Shown here: positions 30,724 through 41,522 of the stretch, in pieces | Position numbering within the stretch: the stretch's first letter is position 1 | How the letters are laid out: every line of letters starts with the position of its first letter | Assembly (NCBI RefSeq): GCF_027579695.1 | Contig: NC_083592.1 | Span: 30,647,961 to 30,711,960, forward strand | Length of the DNA: 64,000 bases | Direction of reading: 5' to 3' | From: Neoarius graeffei | Taxonomy: Eukaryota; Chordata; Actinopteri; Siluriformes; Ariidae | Program-made: the position numbers and the translations under genes | The notes under the pieces: generated by a model | Seen by the model: only the letters and a program-made list of their open reading frames with translations | Databases searched by the model: none | What the model was told of the DNA's origin: nothing

Positions 30724-32611
30724 ACAACCCAAAATCATAAAAAGTTGGGATGGTATGTTGAAGAAACAATGATTTGTAAATAATCTTTGACCTGTATTAC
30801 ACCCAAAACAATACAACAGCACATTATTTGATGTTTTTACCTCATGAATTTTTGTTTTTTTCAAAATAAACACATTTCAGTTTTGATTCTTGCAACACAT
30901 TTCAAAAAAAGTTGGGACGGTAAAGCATTTACTACTTTGCAATGGTGCCATTCCTTCTCACAACACTTAAAGTATGTTTCGGGACTGAAAACACCAAGTA
31001 ATGAAGTGTTTCAGGTGTTATTTGGTCCCATTCTTCCTGCAAGCAGGTCTTAAGGTGTGTAACAGTACGAGGTCATCATTATCACATTTTTTTGTTTCAA
31101 AATTCACCACGTTCTCTGTTGGGGACAGATGGGACAGGCACCCTCTTCTTCCACAGCCATGTCTTTGTAATGTGTGCAGAATGTGGTTTTGCATCGTCTT
31201 GTTGAAATCTCCCCGGAAAAGATGTCATCTTGAAGGCAACATATGTTGCTTCAAAACTTCAATGTACTTTTCTGCATTAATGCTCCCATCACAGAAGTGT
31301 AAGTTACCTTTGCCAAGGGCACTGACACAACCCCATACCATGACAGACCTTGACTTTTGGACTTGTTAACGGTAACAGTCTGGATGGTCATTGTGGTCTT
31401 TGGTCTAGAGCACACGGTGTCAGTTTTTTCCAAAATAGACCTGGAATACTGATTCATCTGACCACAACACAGATTTCTACTGTGTGAAGGTCCATCCCAG
31501 GTGCACAGTTAACGTAAGGATTCCTTTTTGCACAGTAAAGTTTTAACTGGCATTTGTAGATGTAACTCTGTATTGTAGTGCTTGACAAAAGTTTGCTGAA
31601 GTACTCCCAAGCCCATGTGGTTATATCAGCTACAGATGAATGATGGTTCTTATTAAATGTAGTGCCGTCTGAGGGATTGGAGATCATGGGTGTTCAACTT
31701 AGGCTTGCGCCCTTGCCCTTTACATACCGAAATTCCTCCAGATTCTTTGAATCAATTGATAGTATGCACCGTAGAGGGTGAAATATCCAAATCCCTTCCT
31801 ATCTTTCCTTGAGGAGCATTTGTTTTTAAATATTTCAATAATTTTCTCACGCGTTTGTTGACAAACTGGAGATCCTCTGCCCATCTTTGCGCCTCACAGA
31901 CTAGGCCTTTCCTGGATACTGATTTTGTACCAAATCATGATTACAATCTTCTCTTGACATTGTGTTACAAATCACATCATTATTTAATTGTTTTAACTTA
32001 TTATAAACCTTAAATTGTCCCCGTCCAAACTTTTTTTTTGGAATGTGTTGCAGGTCTGAAATGCAGGAATGGATGTATATTAATAAATGAAATAAAGTTG
32101 ACCAGACAAAACATGAAATATCTTGGGTTCATCCTTTCTGCAATGAAATGCATCCATCCATCCATCCATAACCCCTTTCCTGTGCAGGGTCGCAGGGAAG
32201 CTGGAGCCTATCCCAGCTGACTATGGGCAAGAGGCAGGGTACACCCTGGACAGGATGCCAGATCATCGCAGGGTTGACACATAGACAAACAACCCTTCAC
32301 ATTCACACCTATGGTCAATTTAGAGCCACCAATTAACCTAACCTGCATGTCTTTGGACTGTGGGGGAAACCGGAGCACCCAGAGGAAACCTTCGCAGACA
32401 CGGGGAGAACATGCAAACTCCGCACAGAAAGGCCCTCGTTGGCCACTGGGCTCGAACCCAGAACCTTCTTGCTGTGAGGCCACAGTGCTAACCACTACAC
32501 CACCGTGCGGCTCCCAATGAAATAAAAGCCAAAGTAAATTTAGAAATCACTGCTTTCTATTTTTATTAGAATTTTCCATAGCATCCCAAATTTTTCTGAT
32601 TTGGGGTTGTA
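30724..32611 (-). mobile_element. Old Tc1-like element carrying a V-SINE
   Basis: The ends are ACAACCCAAAATCATAAAAA and its counterpart ATTTGGGGTTGTAG. Between them are recognisable stretches of a fish Tc1 family, such as the minus-strand KCQLKLYCAKRNPYVN at ~31530. The transposase is heavily eroded with many stops and frame changes and no complete catalytic core. A V-SINE at 32150-32514 sits just inside the right end. Confidence 0.8.
32150..32514 (-). mobile_element. V-SINE inside a Tc1 end
   Basis: Full copy. CAATGAAAT at 32141-32149 and 32515-32523 is a perfect 9-bp TSD, showing it entered the Tc1 element after that had inserted. Confidence 0.94.
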
Positions 32612-32809
32612 GTATTAAACCTTAACTAGGCTTCTATAGGCTTGCTCCTAACAATCTCACTTTACTTGTACAGTGACAGTAAAGGTATATGATATCGAGA
32701 AATCGCTGTCTGACTCCCAAATAGTTACTTTGTCCCTATATAGGTGCACTATAGAGGGGATAAAATATGGTTTCAGCATTCAGTTCAAAGCGGTTAAGTT
32801 AACATGGGG

Positions 32810-32925
32810 CAGCCTTGGGCTGAAGTGCCCTTGGGCAAGTGTGTTCACTGTTTCAGATGGGCTAAATGCAGAGGACAAATTTCACTATGCTTGAGTGTGC
32901 AGGTGACAAATAAAGGCTTCTTCTA
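32810..32925 (+). repeat. Dispersed fish repeat, 3' part
   Basis: GGGCTAAATGCAGAGGACAA and the following ACAAATAAAGGCTTCTTC match the common 3' end of a teleost dispersed repeat. The 5' part is not recognisable. Confidence 0.6.
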
Positions 32926-33381
32926 TGTAGAGCCCCTATGGATTTCATAAACTTGAAAGGCATTATATCTAAATACACTCTGGGTATAACTGTTTTGAGC
33001 CTATGTTTGTAACCTTGTTTATGGAAAATTGCTGAATTCTTATGTTCAGGAAGGTTATAGCTTAAGTGTTTAAAGATCTGATGACACGTTTTTGACATCT
33101 TTGGCGATGTTTTATAACATAAAAAGTAATTCCCGATGATCCATATATTAATTCACGAAGGCGCCTATTTTACAAGTTATGATAAAAAACGCGGCTATTT
33201 GGGCAAATTTGACGGGGCTGCAGCACCCAGGAGACGAAAGAGGAGGAGGAGGAGCTATATGATGTCAGCGAAAGAATCTTCCTCCTCACTTACCAGTTTG
33301 TTGTTGATGCGACAGGTGTTCAGTTTGTCATTATTAGTATTATTATTATACATTTATTTATATATATATAATATAGTTATT

Positions 33382-33834
33382 ATGCCTTTGCGTTGTGTTG
33401 CCGGCTTTTGCTCCAAAACCCACAAGGATGGGGTAAGTTTATTCAAGTTTCCCAGAGATCCCGAGCTGCATGCGAAGTGGGTGAAGCAAGTCAGGCGCAC
33501 TCGTGACAAGTGGGAGCCCTCACCAACATCCGTCCTGTGCTGTGAACACTTTGATTTGGATTGTTTTGACACCCTTCCCAGCTTAAAAGAATCTCTTGGG
33601 TGTGCAGTTCAGCACAAATGTGTGTTACTACCATCAGCAGTGCCTACAGTATTCTGGAGGGGGTCTACTAGTAGCTACGCCGGATCCAGCAGTCGCCTGG
33701 ATATTTTGCTTCATTCAAGGATAAAACTAAGAAGCCATAAACTAGAAGACGTGCCTGCCAATATTATCCTAAATGTATCACGGATCAGGCATAGTCATAA
33801 GCTTATTATGTTAGCCGTTTGCATGCTCCATTAG
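33382..33834 (+). CDS. THAP-domain exon of the Kolobok element
   Basis: The frame begins MPLRCVAGFCSKTHKDGVSL and shows the C2CH THAP zinc finger: Cys at residues 5 and 10, then SLFKFPRDPELHAKWVKQV, W at WEPSPTS and CCEHF carrying the last Cys-His. It continues DCFDTLPSLKESLG to VLLPSAVP, the usual end of the domain (about residues 1-90). Downstream sequence to the stop at 33834 is not recognisable and may be intron. THAP binds DNA and would recognise the element's ends. The catalytic part is missing, so this is a partial gene. Confidence 0.8.
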   Translation: MPLRCVAGFCSKTHKDGVSLFKFPRDPELHAKWVKQVRRTRDKWEPSPTSVLCCEHFDLDCFDTLPSLKESLGCAVQHKCVLLPSAVPTVFWRGSTSSYAGSSSRLDILLHSRIKLRSHKLEDVPANIILNVSRIRHSHKLIMLAVCMLH

Positions 33835-33959
33835 GAACTATGTATTCAGTGTAGCATACGGCTTACGTGATATAAGCAGTGTTTACACATGCAAGACAAC
33901 AATACACAATATTAAAATATTGATTCCGTAACATTTTGAACAAATACAGGTTGACCTAC

Positions 33960-34198
33960 CAATCCTTGTTATCCAACCTTGTGGTGTTCGTCAATGCTGG
34001 GCTGTCTGCCTGTCCGCTGTCCATCTCGGAGTCGCTCTTAGATTGGTGCACAGTAACAGGTTCAAACCTGTACGGTTGGATGCACCCGTGTTCGTCATCA
34101 CTAGATTCTTCCGATCTATCCCACTCACAACACAATTCTAGACTCCCAGAAGAGGAAGAGCTAGCACTAGAGAGTTCACCGGCGTTTTCATGCGCCAT
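33960..34198 (-). CDS. P2RX7_C-like protein, first exon
   Basis: Read from ATG 34198 (MAHENAGELSSASSSSSGSL), with an alternative ATG at 34204. A Ser/Glu-rich stretch is followed by IQPYRFEP and, at the end, RLDNKDW meeting a GTAGGT donor (exon ends at 33960). IQPY.FEP followed by RL.N.DW is what I recall from the N-terminal part of the many 'P2X purinoceptor 7-like' fish proteins, where a Cys-rich C-terminal-domain-like region follows. Those next exons are absent. The position inside the TTAA-flanked unit suggests it is a second gene of the element. Confidence 0.55.
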
Positions 34199-34491
34199 TT
34201 CCATTGAGTAGAACCAGAGTAGAACGGCCAGTGAACCGCAGCGTGTTCTTCCGCTGACATCACAGCATGACCACGAGCCACGGACCCAGTTTTCTTGCGC
34301 TGTGCAATTAAAAGTTGGATATTTGCGTAACAACAGCTTCTTTTCACGTAATTATAACAGAAATCTAATATGTTTGCCATGTTGTATAGTTTATTTAAGA
34401 AATTGCATAGAGTCATGTTCGTGTCATCAGATCTTTAAGTGTGTGTGTAATTCCTCTTTTGCAGGGGTAAATCATTACAGGTGGTCTGAAG

Positions 34492-37400
34492 ATGAAGCTT
34501 GCAATACTTGGAGCTACAGGACTGACTGGGAAGCAGCTGGTAAACCAAGCGCTCAAGCAGGGCCACGTTATAACAGCCGTAGTGAGGAATCCTTCCAAAC
34601 TGACAATAAACCATGAGAACCTTAAGGTAAATGAGGACATAAAGAATGGTTTCAAATGCCCAATCTAAGATTAAATGAGTAGTTTAAAAAATTATTTAGA
34701 GTCCTGACATCTGCTTTTGCTTCCCTCTTTCTGGCCCAAGCTCCAGACTATGTGTGCCTGAGGTTTTCAAAGATATAAAACATGGCTGTTGGGGTACTAT
34801 ATTTTATAATTGAGTTATTTTCAGTATAGTGTATTTGCTTTGTGATGATCATGTGCACACACAGCAAAATCATAGGATTTACATTGCTATAAAAATATAA
34901 AATGGTTTCAGAGAACGACTGCTCTGTCAACGCCTTACTGTTTAAAAACCTCAATAGGTGGTGGAAGGAAATATCTTCTCTGAAGACAGTCTGAAGCCAC
35001 ACTTCACAGGACATGATGCTGTTATGTCTTGTCTTGGGTTCCCACCATCTTTTTTCTCTGGAGTCACCGGCTACACTCGGTCTATGACAGCAACTCTCAA
35101 TGCAATGCGAGAGGTCAAAGTGAATCGAATCATTGCCATGACATCATGGTATACAGATCGTAAGTGCTGGCCTCAAGCATGCATTTTAATTATAGAAGTA
35201 TCTTAAAGAAGATATGCAGAACCTTTTTTTTTTTTAATGCCTCTGCCACCGTAAGATGCAGGAGGCATTATGTTTTCGGGTTGTCCGTCTGTGCGTGCGT
35301 GCGTCCGTCCGTCCCGAAACCTTGTGAACGCGATATCTCAAGGGCTAATGAAAGGAATTTCACCAAACTTTCACCATTTGTGCGCTTTGGGACAAACATG
35401 AACTGATTTAGATTTTGAGATCAAAAGGTCGAAGGTCAAGGTCACTGCGAGGTCAAATGTCTGTCCGAAAACTTTGTGAACACAATATCGCCAAGGCTGA
35501 TACAAGTAATTTCACCAGGTCAAGATTACTGTGAGGTCAAACGTCCATCCCCAAATCACAACTTAATAAGGCGTGTAGTTTACCGGGCAGAGGCATCCCC
35601 ATCGACGCCATTGGCGTCGAGTTCTATCTAGTTAAATACATTTCTGAGTGGATGGTATCTCCATCCTTGACTCTTGTATGCTGCATAATTGGGAATAAAA
35701 ATATATTTTTGAGAGTTAAAATTGACCGCAAAGTTGGCATTCGAGCTGCCCCACTGAGCCAGCCAGCCCTGAGTGGGTGACATCACAGCAGGATGGTGCT
35801 ATAGACCAAAGCCAGACTCGGCAGGCGAGAGTGGTTGCAATGGCCTCTTCATTCGGATTTATTGGAGATTCTTTGGATTCCTCAGATAGTAATACATCTG
35901 ACTGTGATAATCCTGAAATTGGAGTGTGTGTGTACATGCTACTGCTATACACATAGAACAATATCAGTTCGAACCATTTAGAATTTTCTATATTTCTGCA
36001 TAAATATGACCCAAAAAATCATCAGATTTTCACACAAGTCCTAAAAGTAGATAAAGAGAACCCACTTAAACAAATGAGACAAAAAATATTATATTTGGTC
36101 ATTTACTGAAAGCAAAGGTTGACATACTTTTGCCACTCACAGATATGTAAAATTGGATCATTTTCCTCAATAAATAAATGACCAAGTATAATATTTTTGT
36201 CTCATTTGTTTAACTGGGTTCTCTTTATCTATTTTTAGGACTTGTGTGAAAATTTGATGTTTTAGGTCATATTTACATAGAAAGTTCTAAAGGGTTCACA
36301 AACTTTCAAGCACCACTGTATGGTACATCAATACTGATATTGGTATCGATTCCATACTAATTTACTTGCACTAATGCTCCAAATCAACATCAGTAATAAA
36401 TGATACTATGTGAGCCTAGAGTACATTGCCACGCTAATGAGCAAATGATGTGAAATGACAGAGAGCTGGATGTATTTCATGATTATTTATCAAAGCAGAC
36501 TGCAAACTGTGCTCTGTGAAAAAATCACAAACTACAGCATGATCCTACAATCCAAGTAAAACATCTTAGGGTGTCTAAACAATTTAATAAAGAGCAGTAC
36601 CAGTATGTGTGGTCATTAAAAATGAATGCAAGGTAGTGTGAATTGTTTGCATAAAAAAAGGAATTCACAAGCATGGACTAAGTGGGTTCTCTTTATTTAC
36701 TTTTAGGACTTGTGTGAAAATCTGATGATGTTTTAGGTCATATTTATGCAGAAATATAGAAAATACTAAAGGGTTCACAAACTTTCAAGTACCACTGTAT
36801 TCATCTAAATGCAGGTAAACAATGAGTGGTGTTGTTTTTGTTATGTAACCAAATGAGAATCGCATCTTACCCGTCGGTGTTCTCGCTTCTTGAAGGCCGA
36901 TCTTGTGGCCGATTGTTTTGAAACAATCTGACTTTCAGTTCTTCATTCATTCGCTTCTTCCATGTAAGGGCGATATATTGCTGCCGAGGCAAGCATATCC
37001 AGCTGGGGGGAAGCATATCCAGCGGAGAAATCTGAGGACTGGTCCACTCATTCTCCATTTTCTCCATACTGAGTATGACACCATTACTGTTCAGTTCACA
37101 CTCCGGGGGAACTGGTGCAACTGAAATTAGTTTCCTTTTCTTGTAGTTTTCTTTTCCTTTAATTGTTGGTACTGCACCCTCTTTCAGTACAGGCTTATAG
37201 CCAACGCTCCTCAACAGATCAGAGGTTTCGTACGAGTCTTCAGTAAAGTGTGCAGAGCAGAGGAGAGACCACTTCGTAGGCACCCAATCCGTGAACTTCT
37301 TGCAAAACGTGTCCAAATCTTTGCAGTTTGAACATTCTTGGGCCATGAATGCAATGTAAATTCACCTTCTGTCATGTTGCTGCACCCACCAGCAACACAT

Positions 37401-40400
37401 CTGCGTGGCATAGTGATAAATTGGCTCAAAATGGAAGCTGGAAGTTGCAGTTAGCTCTGTGTTTTAGTATAGCGGAAATGCCAATGAGACCAATAGACTT
37501 CCTGCTGTGATGTTACAGATGTCAAGGTCATTCACTCAGACCGCTACCTGTATGAATCACTTTAATCGGAAAAATTATTATATTAGATTTATTCTTAATG
37601 CTTAAAGCTATTCTTATGCCATTCTTGAGGTCTAAAGGCATTGATGAACAAAAAGTGAGGCCATGGTTCTGCGTATCTCCTTTAAAGGTTTGCTCATTCA
37701 AACCTTTGGTCATTCAAACCTTTTATTTGATTAATGTATGTTGTGTGCCCTATTTATTTCAAAACAAGCACATTTATTTTTCTGCAACTGAACTAAATAC
37801 TACTGCTGTTGTAATGCAGTGCATAATCCTCATAAAAGTGATGTGATATATTTGAAGTTATCTGCTTTTCGCAGCTAATTCAGGGACCAGAGCTTCATTT
37901 TGTATCCGCTTCATGCTCTTGCCAGTAATTCGGAATATTCTAAGCAATATGTATGAGATGGAGAAGCTTTTGGAGAAGACTGAGGACATTGACTGGACTG
38001 TAGTCAGGCCGCCTGGGCTGCAGAATACTCCAGTTACAGGTGGGCTAGTGAAAATGAGCTGCTTCTATTTTATTGTGCTCTGTATTTTAGTTGGAGGTCT
38101 TTTACTGGGAGATAAAATATTATAGCAGGTCGATTATTAATCATAAAACCTGTGTTCTGTAAAATAGCAGTGTTTCAAACAGGGTGGAGCTAAGGCTTAG
38201 CCTGGAGTGGTAATGGCCACTCCTGAAATATCCTTGACCACTCCAAAAGTGGTCGATGGTGGTGGTGGTTGTTTAAATTGAATTTTGGGTGACAAGCAAA
38301 ATTCAGTAATGGTTTTCAGCAATCATGCAATTCCTGGAATCTTGTTCATAAATGAACCTCTCTGTTTATTTACACATCTTATTTACAAAGAAAAGGAAAC
38401 CGAGCTCAAGTTGAAGGGGATACAAGGGGATGACATCTCATTCATAAATAGATGGATGGATAGATAAAAATTCAATCCATATTTAAGATTTTTGTCATGG
38501 AACAAACAAGTCCTACCAATTGATGGCTTTTGAATTTAAAATTTTATGATCCATATGTGCTATAAGAGAAGAAAATTATCCGTGTTCTCTGAGTGGGAAG
38601 GATGATATTCTCTATCCCTGTCCATCATGGCAACATCAATCAATCATGAGCATCTGTGAACTCATGAATACAAGATTGCAGTTAACGCTTTCCTCTGAGG
38701 CTACGTTTACATTAGACCGTATCTGTCTTGTTTTCTTCGCGGATGCACTGTCCGTTTACATTAAAATGCCTGGAAACGCCGGGAAACGGGAATCCGCCAG
38801 CGTCCACGTATTCAATCCAGATCATGTCAGCTCCGGTGCTGTGTAAACATTCAGAATACGCGGATACGCTGTGCTGAGCTCTAGCTGGCGTCTCATTGGA
38901 CAACGTCACTGTGACATCCACCTTCCTGATTTGCTGGCGTTGGTCATGTGACGCGACTGCTGAAAAACGGCGCGGACTTCCGCCTTGTATCACCTTTCAT
39001 TAAAGAGTATAAAAGTATGAAAATACTGCAAATACTGATGCAAATACTGCCCATTGTGTAGTTATGATTGTCTTTAGGCTTGCCATCCTTCCACTTGCAA
39101 GTGGTAAGTGATGTGCGCTGGGATCACACACACAGCGGCTCAGTCCCGAATCACAGCTTGTTCACTTCACTCGCGTGCTCTGTGAGCTGCGCAAGGCCGG
39201 AGTGCGCACCCTCCAGAGGGCACTCGCTGTTCAGGGCGGAGTGATTTGGAGCGCAGGATGCCTGCGGAGCCGAGCGTATCCGTGTATTGGTGTTGCTGTG
39301 TGCACGCAAATCGTGTATTGGTGTTGCTGTGTGCACACTAATCGTTTTAAAAACATTAATCTGATGATCCGCTGATATGGTCTAATGTAAACATGGGCTC
39401 AGTTGTTTAGAAGTTACCCTGGGGTCCTTTGTGACCTTGCCGACTATTACACACTTTGCTCTTGGAGTAATCTTTGTTGGTCGACCACTCCTGGGGAGGG
39501 TAACAATGGTCTTGAATTTCCTCCATTTGTACATAATCTGTCTGACTGTGGATAATTTGGTGGAGTCCAAACTCTTTAGAGATGGTTTTGTAACCTTTTC
39601 CAGCCTAATGAGCATCAACAACGCTTTTTCTGAGGTCCTCAGAAATCTCCTTTGTTCGTGCCATGATACACTTCCACAAACATGCGTTGTGAAGATCAGA
39701 CTTTGATAGATCCCTGTTCTTTAAATAAAACAGGGTGCCCACTCACACCTGATTGTCATCCCATTGATTGAAAACACCTGACTTTAATTTCACCTTCAAA
39801 TTAACTGCTAATCCTAGAGGTTCACATACTTTTGCTACTCACAGATATGTAATATTGGATCATTTTCCTCAATAAACAAATGACCAAGTATAATATTTTT
39901 GTCTCATTTGTTTAACTGGGTTCTCTTTATCTACTTTTCGGACTTGTGTGAAAATCTGATGATGTTTTAGGTCATATTTATGCAGAAATATAGAAAATTC
40001 TAAAGGGTTCATAAAGTTTCAAGCACCACTTTACATGCATACAGCATGTGTCTCAGAGAAAGCATGTGTTAGCCTTCATCTTTCATTTATGGGATTAAAA
40101 AATAAAGTGTAACACCCAGTTGCTATTTATGTATCAGGATTTCTTAATCGCAGACCACATAGGTTTAGTATAGAGAGGATGATGTCAGATTACTGAAAAG
40201 TCAAAATAATGTTTTCAAACTTGCTTAGTTGATTACAAACCATCTCAAACTGCAGCCACAAAAATGCATGCAACTAAATAATATGTCAGCAAAGTTTTGT
40301 TTCAGATCAACTGGATTATTAACAGTAGCCTATCTATACTTGTATGACATGATCTGGCAAGTTCCAAAATGTTAATTATATTTGTTTTGCTATTTCTCAG

Positions 40401-41422
40401 AAGAGGAAAAAGTCAAAGAAATTATTAAAATACATTAGTCTAAATATACAGGTGATTATAGGAAATTGCGCACTCTGGTTGAGAAATTTGGATTATTTCT
40501 CGATAATCACCTCAAGCAACTCAGCAAAATGGCAGCTGATCACTTTGTCACTGTAAGTGAGGAAGAATTACACATTATGAAAGAAAGTGCTGTTCCTAAA
40601 AGCGCTAAAGATGCTACGAAGTTTGGTCTGAAACTATTCAAAGGGAAAGTGGAATTGTGATTTATTTTATCGATTTTAAATCAAAGTATTTTTTGTGACT
40701 CAGCATAGGTAAGTGACACAAGTCTGTGCCGCACTGTTATTACATTTGCTTCCTGATTTTGAAGTTTGAAATCAACAATAATAATAAAAAAAGATCACCT
40801 GTGTGTTTTATACTAAAACAATTATTCACCTCAGACTCGGTGAATAATAACCTTGACTTTGTCTTGGTGGTTATTCACTGATATTCACTTCACCTTCTGC
40901 AAATAATTGTTAATTATAAGACATTATCTAGAGGGAGAAAAGATCAGATATACAGCAAAACCCATCTTATTTTATATTCCATCTTTTGCAGTCACCAAAG
41001 TATTTTCATGATTAATTAGGTGTAGAAAATTTGAATCTTCTTCAAAAATACAAAACATCCTTGGAAACTGAATTTGCACAAGAAAAGGTTTTTCATATTA
41101 TCTTCTCCCAGCATCCATCCAACTTCAGCAGCGTATTAATTAAATGAAAGCTTGCTTTTTTTTTTTCCATTGCTTTCCCTTTGATATGTCCTTTTGCTTG
41201 GTCTCGATACTATTTGTGCTGGTTTCAGCTAAATAACTGACATTATTCTTTTGCTTTTTGCCAGACAAAGAATTCCTGACCCATGAAGGTTACTATGTGC
41301 CTGATGAGAACGACTATCCTCTAGGCCATTCTGTATCAAGATCAGATGTGGCTCGCTTCATGTTGTCTCTGCTTAGCGACAACACCTGGACAAAGAAAGC
41401 AGTTGCTATCACTACCAAGTGA
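34492..41422 (+). CDS. NAD(P)-binding flavin reductase / BLVRB-like protein
   Basis: Four coding exons with GT-AG splice sites and matching phases: 34492-34626, 34958-35159, 37875-38039 and 41265-41422, giving 219 codons. The protein opens MKLAILGATGLTGKQ with the GxxGxxG dinucleotide-binding loop of atypical short-chain dehydrogenases. It has VVRNPSKL after strand 2, DAVMSCLG, IIAMTSWYTD (Ser at the position of the active-site Ser of BLVRB), the helix YEMEKLLEKTEDIDWTVVRP, and a C-terminal SRSDVARFMLSLL. Length and order fit flavin reductase (NADPH)/biliverdin reductase B-like proteins (human ~206 aa), which transfer hydride from NADPH to flavins or biliverdin in the cytosol; the substrate here is inferred. 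A splice acceptor at 34463-34464 shows that an untranslated exon lies upstream. Introns are filled with transposons; the last is 3.2 kb. No disabling change is seen. Confidence 0.88.
35230..35632. repeat. Dispersed repeat in intron 2
   Basis: Begins near AATGCCTCTGCCACCGTAAG and ends GCAGAGGCATCCCCATCGAC / GCGTCGAGTTCTATCTAG. The GCCTCTGCC / GGCAGAGGC ends are complementary. Its interior has paired imperfect repeats (AACCTTGTGAACGCGATATC and AACTTTGTGAACACAATATC). This is a widespread fish repeat of non-coding TIR type. Confidence 0.6.
35974..36318. mobile_element. Internally deleted Tc1 (two inverted repeats only)
   Basis: The left part is the complement of the Tc1 3' end seen at 240-462, and the right part is that end in direct orientation, joined near 36110. 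The transposase gene is wholly missing, leaving a ~345-bp MITE-like derivative in intron 2 of the host gene. Confidence 0.85.
36109..36678 (+). repeat. 570-bp duplicated segment, copy 1
   Basis: Nearly identical to 43663-44245: a Tc1 3' end plus ~360 bp of non-Tc1 sequence (GGTACATCAATACTGATATT onward). The copy ends at GCATGGAC, where another Tc1 end follows directly. Confidence 0.9.
36683..36799 (+). mobile_element. Tc1 3' end fragment
   Basis: GTGGGTTCTCTTTATTTACT through CAAGTACCACTGTA, the last ~117 bp of the same Tc1 family as at 1-462. Confidence 0.88.
36867..37409 (-). pseudogene. THAP-domain gene fragment
   Basis: The minus strand starts MPRRCVAGGCSNMTEGEFTL (start at 37409) with the first two Cys of a C2CH THAP finger. 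It then continues in a second frame with CKKFTDWVPTKWSLLCSAHF (last Cys and His), VGYKPVLKEGAVPTI and a basic segment, to a stop at 36867. The switch of frame falls inside the finger near residue 38, so one small indel breaks it. No DDE domain follows. It lies in intron 2 of the host gene, antisense to it, and is probably another transposon remnant. Confidence 0.75.
37440..37870. other. Intron sequence, nothing recognised
   Basis: AT-rich intron 2 sequence between the THAP fragment and the acceptor of exon 3 (TTTTCGCAG at 37866-37874). Confidence 0.5.
38040..38698. other. Intron sequence, nothing recognised
   Basis: Start of intron 3. AT-rich with no named repeat; a short GGTGGT run lies at 38260-38268. 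Confidence 0.5.
38699..39398. mobile_element. Non-autonomous TIR element, GGCTACGTTTACATTA ends (copy 2)
   Basis: Second copy of the 21380-22070 element, collinear over ~700 bp. The right end ends GTAAACATGGGC. Near the right end the string CGTGTATTGGTGTTGCTGTG is tandemly repeated (39280-39330). It lies in intron 3 of the host gene and abuts a Tc1 fragment. Confidence 0.75.
39399..40032 (-). mobile_element. Tc1 fragment: N-terminal half and one end
   Basis: The minus strand encodes the start of the transposase (MARTKEISEDLRKS from ~39665) and the HTH/linker region (STVRQIMYKWRKF, LPRSGRPTKITPRA). It has one in-frame stop and at least one frame change. The inverted repeat ends at 40032. The catalytic domain is cut off at 39399, where the TIR element begins. 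Confidence 0.85.
40033..40447. other. Intron sequence, nothing recognised
   Basis: AT-rich part of intron 3, with no coding or repeat signal. Confidence 0.5.
40466..40660 (+). pseudogene. Possible Crypton/tyrosine-recombinase-related exon
   Basis: The 64-codon frame reads MAADHFVTVSEEELHIMKES and SAKDATKFGLKLFKG in its second half. F..VSEEEL......K..KKATK....LF is reminiscent of the N-terminal region of ZMYM2/QRICH1/KIAA1958-like proteins derived from Cryptons. It follows a TACAG acceptor-like site (40446-40450). It lies in intron 3 of the host gene on the sense strand; there is no recombinase core. The identification is weak. Confidence 0.35.
40661..41264. other. Intron sequence, nothing recognised
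   Basis: End of intron 3. A pyrimidine-rich acceptor (TTTTGCTTTTTGCCAG) precedes exon 4 at 41265. Confidence 0.5.
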
Positions 41423-41507
41423 ATTAAAATCATGCTTCATGCTCACAATGAAGGGGAATTTGAGCACTTTTAAACAGATTCCTATTTGTTCGCTTCAAAT
41501 GTTTGTC

Positions 41508-41515
41508 AATAAACC
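41508..41515 (+). promoter_or_regulatory. Poly(A) signal of the BLVRB-like gene
   Basis: An AATAAA hexamer (TCAATAAACC) lies ~90 bp after the stop codon at 41422, the first one downstream, implying a very short 3' UTR. Confidence 0.6.
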
Positions 41516-41522
41516 ATTAAAC

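Larger units (their letters stand above)
33074..34434. mobile_element. Kolobok-type transposon remnant (TTAA TSD, THAP exon)
   Basis: Perfect 15-bp inverted repeats AGATCTGATGACACG (33074-33088 and 34420-34434) are flanked by TTAA on both sides (33070-33073 and 34435-34438). A TTAA TSD together with a THAP-domain exon is the Kolobok signature. The element holds two convergent first-exon-like coding blocks, a THAP domain on plus and a P2RX7_C-like N-terminus on minus. It contains no DDE domain, so the middle of a larger element has been deleted. Its right end lies 26 bp upstream of the splice acceptor of the host gene's first coding exon. Confidence 0.8.

Noticed and set aside
33062-34442. 8-bp repeat TTAAGTGT as a TSD implying a P element or hAT
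   Set aside because: With TTAA as the TSD the 15-bp inverted repeats line up perfectly at both ends; with the 8-bp reading they are offset by four bases. Kolobok fits better with the THAP domain.
36867-37409. THAP fragment as a functional host THAP gene
   Set aside because: A frame change lies inside the zinc finger, no further exons follow, and it lies antisense in an intron among transposons.
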